25,563 nt of DNA from Hypsibius dujardini (Eukaryota; Tardigrada; Eutardigrada; Parachela; Hypsibiidae). The position numbers and the translations under genes are program-made. Positions 1 to 9,000 of the stretch are shown in pieces. The notes under the pieces are model-generated. The model saw only the letters and a program-made list of their open reading frames with translations. It was not told the origin of the DNA and did not search any database. Each line of letters opens with the position of its first letter. Within the stretch, counting starts at the first letter, position 1. The stretch lies in the NCBI GenBank assembly GCA_001579985.1, contig LRSR01010129.1:1-25563 (forward strand), in the 5' to 3' direction.

Positions 1-438
1 GCTACTCAACAGGATTATTAGGGAGTCAAATCTTATGATCGGTAATAGCAACTAACTTTGGCAACTAACTAACTAACATTACTCTATAGTAAAACACGTA
101 TTTCCAGCAGCGTCAGCAGCTAACTCGAAACTTTAAAAAGCAAAAATGTAGGTGGCTTATATGTCTTTTCCTCAATTAGGGAGGAGGGTAAAATGAATGC
201 CGTGGCCACTGCCAAGACTCACCTTGCTTGTCCATCGGCTCGCATTGTGTGGTAGATCATGCAATGACGCATTCAACACAACTGGTGTCGAGCTATTGCC
301 TCGGCAAACGAAGTTAAACCCGATGTCTTCACTAAGCACCACATCGGCGGACCTCCATCAAGCGGGGAACTTTGGAGGACTCGGCAGTCATAAGTGGTCA
401 TCAGCAACACGGTGGACAGGCCCAGCACTAGTGCCGGC
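1..438. repeat. Dispersed repeat L, copy 1 (cut by window edge)
   Basis: The window opens inside a repeat that recurs almost base for base at 15098-15191 and, more diverged, at 15876-16286. Shared landmarks are the opening ctactcaacaggattattag, the ctaactaactaac run, and the segment from about 200 to 438. Read on the minus strand, 438 to about 220 looks like a decayed exon: it has a hydrophobic stretch (ALVLGLSTVLLMTT) and ends in AAG followed by a GTGAGT donor, but its frame is broken. I do not recognise the parent gene. The two more complete copies share the exon-like part, so it travels with the repeat. Confidence 0.8.
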
Positions 439-1965
439 CCCAACATGATGTTTTCGGATGAAGAAAGACTGCCCGAAAATGATTCGGTATGGGGTACATA
501 TACTGTGGTCGTACTAGTACTAAATTATGACCCTAGCTTACTCCGGAAGAGAAGAGTACAGTAAATCCATAATTGCATGTATAAAAATGTGCAGTAATAC
601 AATTTGTACAAGTGGTTCTCGATTGGATGCCGTACCGTAATATTTAGGGGTTGATTGCGCCATCTCGGCAGGTGAGATGCCCAACAGCGACCTAATTATT
701 TAGGTCAAAATTGAGTTCAGATAGCGATGCAACAATACCAAGCAAACACTCTCTCGCATAATCATCAGTTAAGCGACACGATATCGTATACGTGGCCGGG
801 ACCGTATTGGCTGGTTCTTTGCTGGAGTCGGTCCTGTATGATTTAGCTTATCATAAAACAGATATCGAAAAAGCAAGGTCGACTTGAAAGCTATCAACCA
901 CCCGGTCGCAAAAACAACAAGTCGAAGAATAAACGACTGCAGGTGCAATCTTCCTTCATCCTAAAACATCATGTTGGGGCGTTGTTGCTTCCAGATTTAG
1001 TCTTAGATCTAGATCTTCAAGTCAGCAACCGACCCACAAGAACTTGTGACGCTCACAAAACTCGTACGAGTACTGGTATTACACCATGGCGTATGATAAA
1101 CTATAAAGACGGAAAAATTCCGTGATAACACGAGTGACAGTAGACTTCGAAACCGTAAAGCCCAGGTCAAACAAAGCATCGACTATTTTTTTTGAGAATG
1201 GCCGTTCTGATGGTGGGCCAAGGTGACGCCCCTCGCTTCAGAATCAATTGGAGCAGGCATGGTTGATTGTTCAAACATAAATGAAACATGAATGAAAGCA
1301 TAAAAAGATAGTTAATGGAGCTATTCAATTTTAAATTTGGTTTCTGTATAGGCCTTGGGTAGTCGGAAAATTGGTGTTTGCCGCGGAAAAGAGATTTAGG
1401 CCAGATCCTTGGCCGTTCGTGCCTGAAATGACACGAAACGCCCCAATGTCAAACACTGTCAGCTGGGGTTTGATGCCTCATCGAAGCGGGTGTGACATCA
1501 TATCTGTTATTTTAGTAATAAAATAATTAATTATTTTATCCAGTTATTCGTCAGACAGATAAACGGAAAAAGAAAAGATAGTAGGGCACACAATGGCGGA
1601 CTAATCAAGAGAAGTTGCCCTTTAGTCATGTATGATGGCTGCTTGTGACTGAAAAATTGAAGTCTAGAGTCCGCGAGCACACTATTGTTTTAATAACGTA
1701 ACAGTTCAGTCCGTACACTGTGGATCGATTGATGACGACACGACACGGTATTTTCCACATCCCCGACGCAATTAATAATGTGGACCGGGGGAAGCGAAAA
1801 CCACCGAGTCAGGGTCCGACCGGCACATACGTTTCTGTGCTTACCCAACTAATAAAGAGCGGCAATCATAATGATTCTTCATTAGTCGTAAAAACCCAAT
1901 TACTTTTCCTCAGCTACTGCGTTCCTTCATTAAAAACGCTATCCTGACAGAATATCTTTTTTAAA
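439..1965. other. Intergenic stretch without a supported gene
   Basis: I see no convincing coding sequence here. Open frames are short, have ordinary AT-rich composition and show no recognisable domain. The one structured part is about 750-935, which is repeated in inverted orientation at 16765-16930 (separate entry). The rest is unannotated sequence upstream of gene A; no promoter can be picked out by eye. Confidence 0.6.
750..935 (+). repeat. Dispersed repeat, inverted partner of 16765-16930
   Basis: The reverse complement of this stretch matches 16765-16930. Shared blocks include tcaagtcgacc, gctaaatcatac, and atatcgtgtcgctta with short indels between them. The similarity stops on the left near 750 and on the right near 935. 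It belongs to the set of sequences shared by the two repeat blocks that flank the SorLA-like gene. Confidence 0.7.
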
Positions 1966-3128
1966 ATGAAAAGTCGCCATCCCATGATTATCATATCTGT
2001 GACTGTGATGCTCTCTCTCCAATCCGTTTTGACTATGAATTCCAACCCTTCCACAAGGATAAACGGCATCAGCAGCGCTGAAATGGAACAAGCTGGCCCA
2101 AGATCGGAACATGACGAGAAACAGATCAGGCAGGTGAGGAACGGCATTTTGGTTTCCTTCCATAAGGAACGGCACGCCTTTCCGGTCGGTCATGACTACG
2201 AGCAGATCCTGGCTTGTCAGAGCGGACATACCTTTTACTTCTGCAAAGCGGACAGTATATGGTTGCGACAGCTCAACAGCACCGTGATCGGCTTCGGGGA
2301 CATTTCAATTAATCTGGACGTTCCAGAAACATTCGTGGAGAACCCGCAGGTAGAGTTGTTTTTGGACTAATACAAATAGTGATTGGAATTGGTCAGCATA
2401 CGCTTTATGCCTTAAAAGAAATTATTATTCATTTCATTCAAAATCAGACGCCTTTTTACTTGTGGATTTGTACTTTTTTGCAAATGAATGTAATTCAGAA
2501 TTAATTTCAAACACCGGAAAACGTCGTTTTGTATTGCAAACAAAAAATTAAAGATGATTTAATTTGCAATAGAAAACTTTGTTAAATTAATCGAATCATT
2601 TTTAATTTAATTCAACAGCATACTTTGTCATGTGCTGATTTTAATTTAAATTCAAAAGCTTGGTCTAATCAAAACTACCCACAGGAAACTGCAACGGCAT
2701 TTCCGCCATGGTACTGGTACCCACAGGCGTTACTGGAAAACGTGTCCCTCAGCGCTGACGTCTACTGCTGCAGCTCCCCGGTCTCTTCTCGCGACTGTTC
2801 TCGGGGGTTTAAACTGGTTTACGGAGACAAAACCGAGATCCCAGTGAGCGCGGCGGTATCGGAAACATCACCGTCCACCGATGCCACGACTGATACGCCA
2901 ACAGACATGACCACCATCTTGGCATCATCTACAGCTTCAATGACTTCATCTCGAACGGGTGGAATACCAGATTCACAATCCATTTACGATTGGATTGCGT
3001 GGGCGGTGGTTACTGGTGGCGCTGTGGTCATCGGGTGCGTTGTGTATTGTAAATGTTGCCGTCGGCGCAAGCGCAATAACACGCAGAACCTGCGTGCTCG
3101 CCACAAGCCTCTTCGCAAGTCTAAATGA
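1966..3128 (+). CDS. Gene A: small type I membrane protein, function unknown
   Basis: Two exons (1966-2349 and 2685-3128) joined in phase 0 across a GTAGAG...CACAG intron of 335 bp give 275 residues. I do not recognise the family. Visible parts in order: a signal peptide after the start (hydrophobic MIIISVTVMLSLQSVL), an ectodomain of about 180 residues with five cysteines (one after QILA, one in YFCK, a CC pair in VYCCS, one in RDCS) and N-glycosylation sequons NSTV and NVSL, a Thr/Ser-rich stalk, a membrane segment (WIAWAVVTGGAVVIGCVVY), and a short basic, Cys-rich tail (CKCCRRRKR). The intron is supported by the degenerate copy at 18472-19563, which keeps both splice sites. The layout fits a heavily glycosylated surface protein with a short cytoplasmic tail; no function can be assigned. 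The start is the first ATG before the signal peptide. Confidence 0.7.
2531..2620. repeat. AT-rich inverted repeat inside the gene A intron
   Basis: The intron contains attgcaaac...aattaaagatgatttaatttgcaat, where ttgcaa and aatta elements pair across a short loop. The same sequence is retained in the intron of the pseudogene copy (about 19001-19046), although the flanking intron has drifted. Conservation between copies may only reflect recent duplication. Confidence 0.45.
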
Positions 3129-3731
3129 CCGCCTGGCCGTGAATATAAAGCAATATTGTTTTCTCTCTTTTTCGTCTCTAAACTGTGATCCCCTCTGTGA
3201 TGCATTGAAAGGGCTTCTGAAAATTCCGAAATGACAATCCTCCTATTGTTATATATATCACTATATGCGCATTGTGCCATTATCCATGATCACTTGAATT
3301 TCACTTCCGGTCATAAATGTTTGATAAAAATTCCTTCAGAGTAACGCGTAAATCACGCAATAACTTGCACCATCCCTCCATCAATCAAATGAGGAAAACT
3401 AGTGAGATACAAGATGTAAAAACCAGTCATTAGCGATTTTTTTCGTGACAAAAGGTTTCTGCAAAGCTAAAAATTCAAGGAGACTAACCGCTAAAACATT
3501 CCGGCAATGTTACTGTAACGACTGGTTTTTAAACCGCGCGTCTCCAATAATAATATAATGGGTTCTTCCGTTGATAACTACTAGCTTTCATGTGTTATCA
3601 TGTTGATTGCGTAGTGGCACGCTTTTCCGGTTGCAAACTTCTCCATGAGAACCCTGCAAAGCCAAAATTGTATTGTAAATGCCTGCTCGGTGAGGTGCGA
3701 CTTGTCTGTCTCCACGATTATGTGTCGCACG
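3129..3731. other. Spacer between genes A and B
   Basis: Up to about 3231 this is the 3' flank of gene A and matches the flank of the pseudogene at 19564-19664. Beyond 3231 the similarity stops, and gene B lies in the unmatched part. A short inverted repeat (taaaaaccagtc at 3417-3428 and gactggttttta near 3519-3530) encloses about 90 bp. An overlapping open frame from 3590 carries several cysteines but has no start context or homologue that I recognise. Confidence 0.5.
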
Positions 3732-4175
3732 ATGTCTCCACTGAAATTGCTGGACCATTTCAGTCCAACTCATCCGGGCGATGCAAACCGAAGATGCTCC
3801 CGGTACATTCTGTTTTCCATGGTCTTGCTACTGACCACTTCCCTCGCTTTGTCTCGTGGCGCTCCAATCCAGACTAGGCTGCAAACCGGGCCCAGTCCAC
3901 TGTTCATGGAATTGTCAACCCAATCGACTGATATAGAGAACCCTATGGAGAACTCTACACCAACAACAACAGCCGCAGAATCAAGTCAGATCCGATTTGG
4001 AGACAGGAAAGTGAACATAATCGCACGACCTTGGTGGAAAACTGCTACGATTGTTGGCGTTCTTTGCCTCTTGGCGGTAACGCTGATGGTCAGCTACCTA
4101 GGACTCCGACGCCGGTATATTCGAGTCAGATTGGATCGTCAGATTCGACATGAAGATTCAAGATCTCAAATATAA
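3732..4175 (+). CDS. Gene B: small single-exon membrane protein, function unknown
   Basis: The open frame runs from 3645 to a TAA at 4173-4175. I place the start at the ATG at 3732, but the ATGs at 3645 and 3819 are possible. From 3732 the product is 147 residues. It has a hydrophobic signal-anchor-like stretch (ILFSMVLLLTTSLALS), a short Ser/Thr/Asn-rich region (STPTTTAAESS), a strong membrane segment (ATIVGVLCLLAVTLMVSYLGL) and a basic tail rich in Arg (RRRYIRVRLDRQ). The design resembles gene A without detectable residue similarity. It lies in the part of this block that is absent from the paralogous block at 18472-20050. No domain is recognised; it could be a lone last exon. Confidence 0.5.
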   Translation: MSPLKLLDHFSPTHPGDANRRCSRYILFSMVLLLTTSLALSRGAPIQTRLQTGPSPLFMELSTQSTDIENPMENSTPTTTAAESSQIRFGDRKVNIIARPWWKTATIVGVLCLLAVTLMVSYLGLRRRYIRVRLDRQIRHEDSRSQI

Positions 4176-4239
4176 AAACTTTTTCTTTTGCACCGCTACA
4201 TTAAATGTAATTAACTGTACGTTTGAGTCTAAGTCAGGT

Positions 4240-4722
4240 TGGAAAAAAATGCATTTTGCTCCTTTGGCCACCCTCTGGCCCTATCATGGGGGGCCTGATT
4301 CCGACTTGTAAGGACCCTAAGTAAACCCCTGATTTGATGTACAGTACATGCAAACTATCATAATATAAAATATTCAACACCGAACAAACGAAAAGTCGTC
4401 CTCAATTGTGAATCTTCCTGTGTGTTGAGGAAATCCTTTCTAGCAACTACCAGTGGTCTATGACGTTTGTTCGGCTCGTTTTGTAGAACTGGTTCCCAAA
4501 TCAGGTTCGATTAACGTAGTAAACATGTACCTTGCGTCTGTCCAGTGTAAATTTAACTGCAGAATCACTCGAGTAGATGGTACAAGTACCAACCCAAACA
4601 CGAACGTTTTCCCATCCACATCAGACTAGGAGAAACCGCAAAAAATAAAATCAACACACCGAGCTTTCCAATCATATCATCCGACCTAGCTGAACCAACA
4701 CACCATCCACACAGCCTCAGAC
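4240..4722. repeat. Dispersed repeat R, copy 1 (possible tRNA-like SINE)
   Basis: This tract recurs at 14573-14765 (front half) and 19672-20050 (from gatgtgcagtacatg onward). Landmarks are ggccaccct...ggccctatcat, gtcgtcctcaattgtg, tgtgttgagga and caggttcgattaacgtagta. Inside it, tagcaactaccagtggtct followed about 40 bases later by ggttcgatta resembles the A and B boxes of a tRNA-type internal promoter, which suggests but does not prove a SINE. An AATAAA lies near 4642 in a run shared with the third copy. Confidence 0.6.
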
Positions 4723-4736
4723 AGAGAAACAGAGAA

Positions 4737-4773
<37 letters not shown>
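4718..4773. repeat. (CAGA)n microsatellite
   Basis: A run of about nine perfect CAGA units follows degenerate cagagaaacagag units, at the end of repeat R copy 1. Confidence 0.9.
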
Positions 4774-4925
4774 ATATTTAATTAAAAAAATTTCTGCAAG
4801 AATTTCACAGCGACCATCTAGCAATGCTCACTCTTGCTGAACTCCTGTTGAAAATTTTTACTAGTAAATACTCTCTATAGGCTGAGTACAAAATGGCCTG
4901 CTTTCTGCACTCACCGTTCCGCAAG
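4774..4925. other. Spacer without recognised features
   Basis: AT-rich spacer between the CAGA tract and the hAT remnant; nothing supported. Confidence 0.4.
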
Positions 4926-4989
4926 TTAGGGATGTGCAGAGATCCTCAGCTTAGTTCGCAGCAAATTGCCTGCCATCACAAAGCCTTCT

Positions 4990-5345
4990 AGTTCTGCAGA
5001 TCGAGTCCCTGGGCCTTCAGCAAAGCGATCCTTTCTATGTTTGACAAATCGGAATACGAAGACTAGCTGGATGTTGTCACGGACATCGATGAAGTGACCA
5101 GACATCATCAATTTCAATGCCAAAGCCAGATCGGGCATGCAGCTGAGTTTTGGAAGGCAAACGAAACACACCTTCCCGGGCTGTCTAAAATGGCGAAGAA
5201 ATATCCTGCAACTCCTGATGGAAGTGTTCTGAGTGAACGGCTGCTTAGCAAAGCCGGTTTTCGCATTGATGACGAACGCTCGAGTCTGAAGTCTAACAAG
5301 GCGGATGACTTTTTGTTTTTGTATAGCAATTGTGATAAATTTTAG
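4990..5345 (+). pseudogene. hAT transposase remnant (C-terminal dimerisation region)
   Basis: The frame from 5067 to the TAG at 5343 encodes a peptide with the hallmarks of the hAT-family C-terminal dimerisation region: EFWKANE, then LPGLSKMAKKYPATP, then the SERLLSKAG core, then RSSLKSNKADDFLFLYSN. The same frame continues upstream as FDKSEYED but is broken by a TAG at 5064-5066. Further upstream I find no zinc-finger BED or catalytic core, so this is a decayed 3' end and not an active element. hAT transposases cut and paste DNA with an RNase H-like fold; the C-terminal region mediates oligomerisation. The remnant sits about 450 bp upstream of the SorLA-like start codon, on the same strand. 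Confidence 0.75.
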
Positions 5346-5801
5346 TAAGTTCTAAAATTGGCGATGCGGTTTGCGGGTGCCAGCACGCGGGTTGCGGCAG
5401 TACGGTTTTAAAGGTTGCCCCGCGATTAGAGAAAAGGTTACGGTAAGGGGTGGCGGTTCAGTTTTTTCTAACCGCGCAGGGTTTTAGTCAACAGCTTGCC
5501 ATAGGTCTTGTTTTGTGAAATGCTATCCGACTGAGGTCATCGCCGTTTGAGACACAATGGCCGGAAATTGATACACATCTCGTCTCGGGACACTGAATTT
5601 GCCTTTAGGGTCACATGAAGGTCCTCCAACATTTTACGATCTGATTTACTCCGATCTGTCACTTGAATCTCGCTTTCTCCATTTGAATTGCAGAAGCCCA
5701 TCTTAACGAATGTTTGTCAACAACCAGCAACGCTGTTAATCCTGGACCTAGAAGAAGAATTCTTCCATGCAGAATAGTCGCTGATCATCCATCCATCCAC
5801 C
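5346..5801. promoter_or_regulatory. Upstream region of the SorLA-like gene, includes repeat T
   Basis: This is the sequence before the receptor start codon, so it probably holds promoter and 5' UTR, but no TATA box or initiator is recognisable by eye. It starts with a G+C-rich stretch of gcggtt-like motifs (5360-5480), then repeat T (5480-5660), then an (ATCC)3 run directly before CCACCATGG. Confidence 0.4.
5480..5660 (+). repeat. Dispersed repeat T, copy 1
   Basis: The stretch from gtcaacagctt through tgaggtcatcgccg, catctcgtctcg, tttgcctttag and cattttacgatc matches 24735-24905 in the same orientation with scattered substitutions. One copy is just upstream of the receptor gene and the other is in an intron of the ATP8A-like gene. 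No coding content or terminal repeats seen. Confidence 0.75.
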
Positions 5802-6062
5802 ATGGCTGTCTTATTTCGACTACTCATCTTTGCCTTTTCCGTATTTTCCGTCCCTATCTTGGCCGGGAAGAACCTCATTGTCCCGTCCAGGGAAGCGGAA
5901 TCCGCGGGAGTGCACGCCATCAATGCGCATGACGTGGGATATCTTCCCGAGGAGGAGGACGGAGGCTCGGATCGCTCGAAACGTGCCACTCCCATGCGGA
6001 GCATCTTCGCGCCGTTTCAACGTCCCCTAAATATGACCCTCGACACAGAAATTGTATCAAGT
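5802..6062 (+). CDS. SORL1: SorLA-like exon 1: signal peptide and propeptide
   Basis: Encodes 87 residues: a hydrophobic signal peptide (residues 1 to about 21, [16 protein letters not shown]...), an acidic propeptide (EEEDGG) and the basic site RSKR at 58-61, as expected for furin removal of the VPS10 propeptide. It ends in phase 0 at a GTAAGC donor after codon AGT; this choice joins in frame to FDTTDRNDQ of exon 2. The donor is inferred, and a GT two bases upstream is possible but breaks the frame. Confidence 0.75.
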
Positions 6063-9000
6063 GTAAGCGAAAACGACTGCGGGAATGTTTAAAACGAGTT
6101 TCGAAATTTATCAACTCATTTACGCGCTTTCCCTATCCGGCGGTCGTAAGATAATACAGTTAAACCGCAGGGAAAGTGCCAAATGCAGAATGTCAGTTCT
6201 GTACCATCCAGCTGCTTACGTAGTGTTTATCTTATTTTACCGATTGTTTTTCTCTAATTCGTCTTAGATTTTAAATTCCGAATTTAATATTACATTTTTT
6301 TCAGAGTGGAGGGGTGGATAATCCGCCTCTTTGCACTTTGCTTTTAACACAGGCTAAAATTCAGCAGGTGGTGACCTGCTGAATTTTTCTGAATTTGCTG
6401 TTTGTTTGCTCTCTTGTCTAAATTCCACCCGGCGAAATTCCAAATTTAGTTAAGCCTTTCCCCGATATGATCCTGTTGTTGGCCTTGGTACAGTTCGATA
6501 CCACCGATCGGAATGACCAGATGAAGCTGGTGTACCCGGGAAACGGCGCGGATCTCGTGTTCGCCTTCACCTACATGCTGGACTACAGCAAAAACTTCAC
6601 CAGCTCCCTCTTCCTCTCCCGCGATTCTGGGCGAACCTTTACGGATGTGACCGCCACGCTCCTCAAACTGCCCAACGGAGGCGGCATCGGGAAGGTTTAC
6701 TCGTGTTTGCGGACTCCGGCATCATCGCAGCGGGTATAACCGATTATTTTATTATGTGTGACTAACTTCCGGTCTGTGGTGTGGTGTGACTGTAAAAGTT
6801 GTATTCTGGATTAGACCAAATTGAAAAATAAATAAAAATCAGCACGTGACTAGAGGCTTAATATTTAATTATATTAAATTAAAAATAATTTAATTTAATA
6901 TGAAAATCCTATTTCAAATCACCGTTTCAATTTAAACTTTATTCTGGGGCCTGGTTTGCAGTACGCGTTGGTTGATGTCGAGCATCAAGTGCTGTTTGTG
7001 ACAACGGACGGCTTTCGCAATGTCCTACCCCGGCGGACGCCGTTTCGCTCTACCGATATGTCGCTGGACCCGCGCAATCCCGACGTGGTGTTTGCCCGGG
7101 AGGATTATGGGAAGAAACCGCTGCTGTGGGTGTCGATGAACTTTGGGTTGACTTGGGAGGTGGCGGAGCAGTATATCGATTCCGTGGTCGTCGGATCGGA
7201 GGGTGTTGATGCTGCTCTTGACGGAAGTGAGTGTCTTTTCCTTTCATTTCACTCGCTTGATTGATCGATTGATTGCCTGTTTTAGAATCGACACTTTTCG
7301 CGCTGCGAGCCAAGCCGAATGGGAAATTTAGCGTCCTCCGGTCGGAGTCGTATTTCCTGAATGACAAAAAAACCGACTTCATGATCGAAGATGTCGAGGA
7401 GTTTGAAATGGCTGGTGACTTCCTGTTTGCCACCAAGCGCGAGGTATGTGATTGTTGTCGAGTGTATGCTGACTGCTCAAATTGTTTTCCCTCGAACACA
7501 TTGTTTATCTTGCGCTTTATTGTCTATCCCCTTAGTCATCAGCGAAGAATGCCGGTTTGAAACTTTGGATGTCTTATCAGCGGAAGCCGTTTCAGCTTGC
7601 CAATTTCGGCACCGATAAGCCGGTCGTTGTAAGTTGTGCCATCAAACGGAGCTTTATTACACACATGGCCACAATTTTGGGTGGCAGACTTTAAGCCAAA
7701 AAGGGTGGTCCGTGTTCGAGCCGAATTAAGTTACAGCGCGCACGCGCTCTTGACCACAGCTTACCATGCAGTCTTCACTCAATTGATCGATTGAGTGAAT
7801 TTGTTTATTTTGGCGGGATTTAGAGCAGCTTGCTCAATCTCATTTTTTCGCTGAACCGGGGATTAAATAAAAAATTCAGGAGGAAGCAGTAGTAAGCCAA
7901 GAGTGGCTCAAACTCAGACCACCCTGGTGGCTCGAAAACTGCCACCCAAAATTGTGGCCATGTGTGTATGTAGTTATGATGCTGATCATCAGGTGATCTG
8001 TGTATACCAATGACCTGAGTGGGTTTGATGCGATTTCCTTTAGGATTACTTTGTCACCAATGTCACGAAATTCGGTCAGGCTGTGATTGCGGTGACGTTT
8101 GATGATAAGCGGACGGATGTGTACTTTTGCGCGCCTAACAGCACCAACTTCACAAAGTCCCTGGACAATGTTCTGTTCTTCCATCCGCAGCAGGGAATCG
8201 GGAGATTTTCCATTTTGAAGTACGACACGGCAATTTGCTCACAAAAAAACGATTAAGCTACCCAAAAATACACGAACTGAGCAGTAGAAAATGTCGAAGA
8301 CATCTAAAATTGTATCGCGTGCAGATTGTTTTGTTTGGTTGAAATTGCTCAACAGAGAAAAGTTTGATTATTTTTGTCAGGATCGAGCTTGTGTAATTCA
8401 ACTGACAAGGAAGCTATTACCAGTGCAACTCTCCGATCGTGACCAAACTTTTTTCTTGAATACCATGTCCCCTAACACAACCAGCACAGCACATGTTTTT
8501 TGTACGTGCCGTTACGTGCCGTCAATCAAGCGCTCATGACTATAGCAGTTAACGTGCGCCAATTGAGATCTTCCCGATTTTCTCCCCGTTGAACGGGGAA
8601 CTCTTTGCGGCGAGTCATATTTTTAAAATCATTTTAGGGGACATGCTACTCAAGAAAAAAGTTTAATCACAAGCGGGGAGTTGCACTGCTAATAGCTTCC
8701 TTGTGAGAGGTATATTTACACAAGGTCCCCGTTTCAGGGCGATGTGGAACAACTCGAAACCTTTCTCCGAAATCTACCGCGTCAAGGGACTCCATGGCGT
8801 ATACATTGCTAGCCAGTTGGTCGTCGACGACGCAACCTCCTATATGGGCAACTCCGTGACTAAAATCACCTACGACAACGGTGCGACTTGGAAGGTGATT
8901 CGTGCCCCTCCCATGGACGTCAACCGGGAGCTCATCAAGTGTGCCGTCGGCCATGCCTGCCCCACCCTCCACTTTACCCAGAAATTCCCGCTGTTCGCGT

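Noticed and set aside
220-438. Minus-strand peptide likened to the second membrane helix of Cys-loop channels
   Set aside because: The likeness covers about 14 hydrophobic residues, and the flanks do not match a channel.
1914-2229. Minus-strand frames over gene A exon 1
   Set aside because: Antisense of the exon that is conserved, with splice site, in the pseudogene copy.
4718-4773. Direct-repeat array considered as CRISPR-like
   Set aside because: Four-base units without spacers; a simple microsatellite in a eukaryotic genome.
7050-7499. 149-codon minus-strand frame
   Set aside because: It crosses two receptor exons and an intron in antisense; composition is low-complexity.
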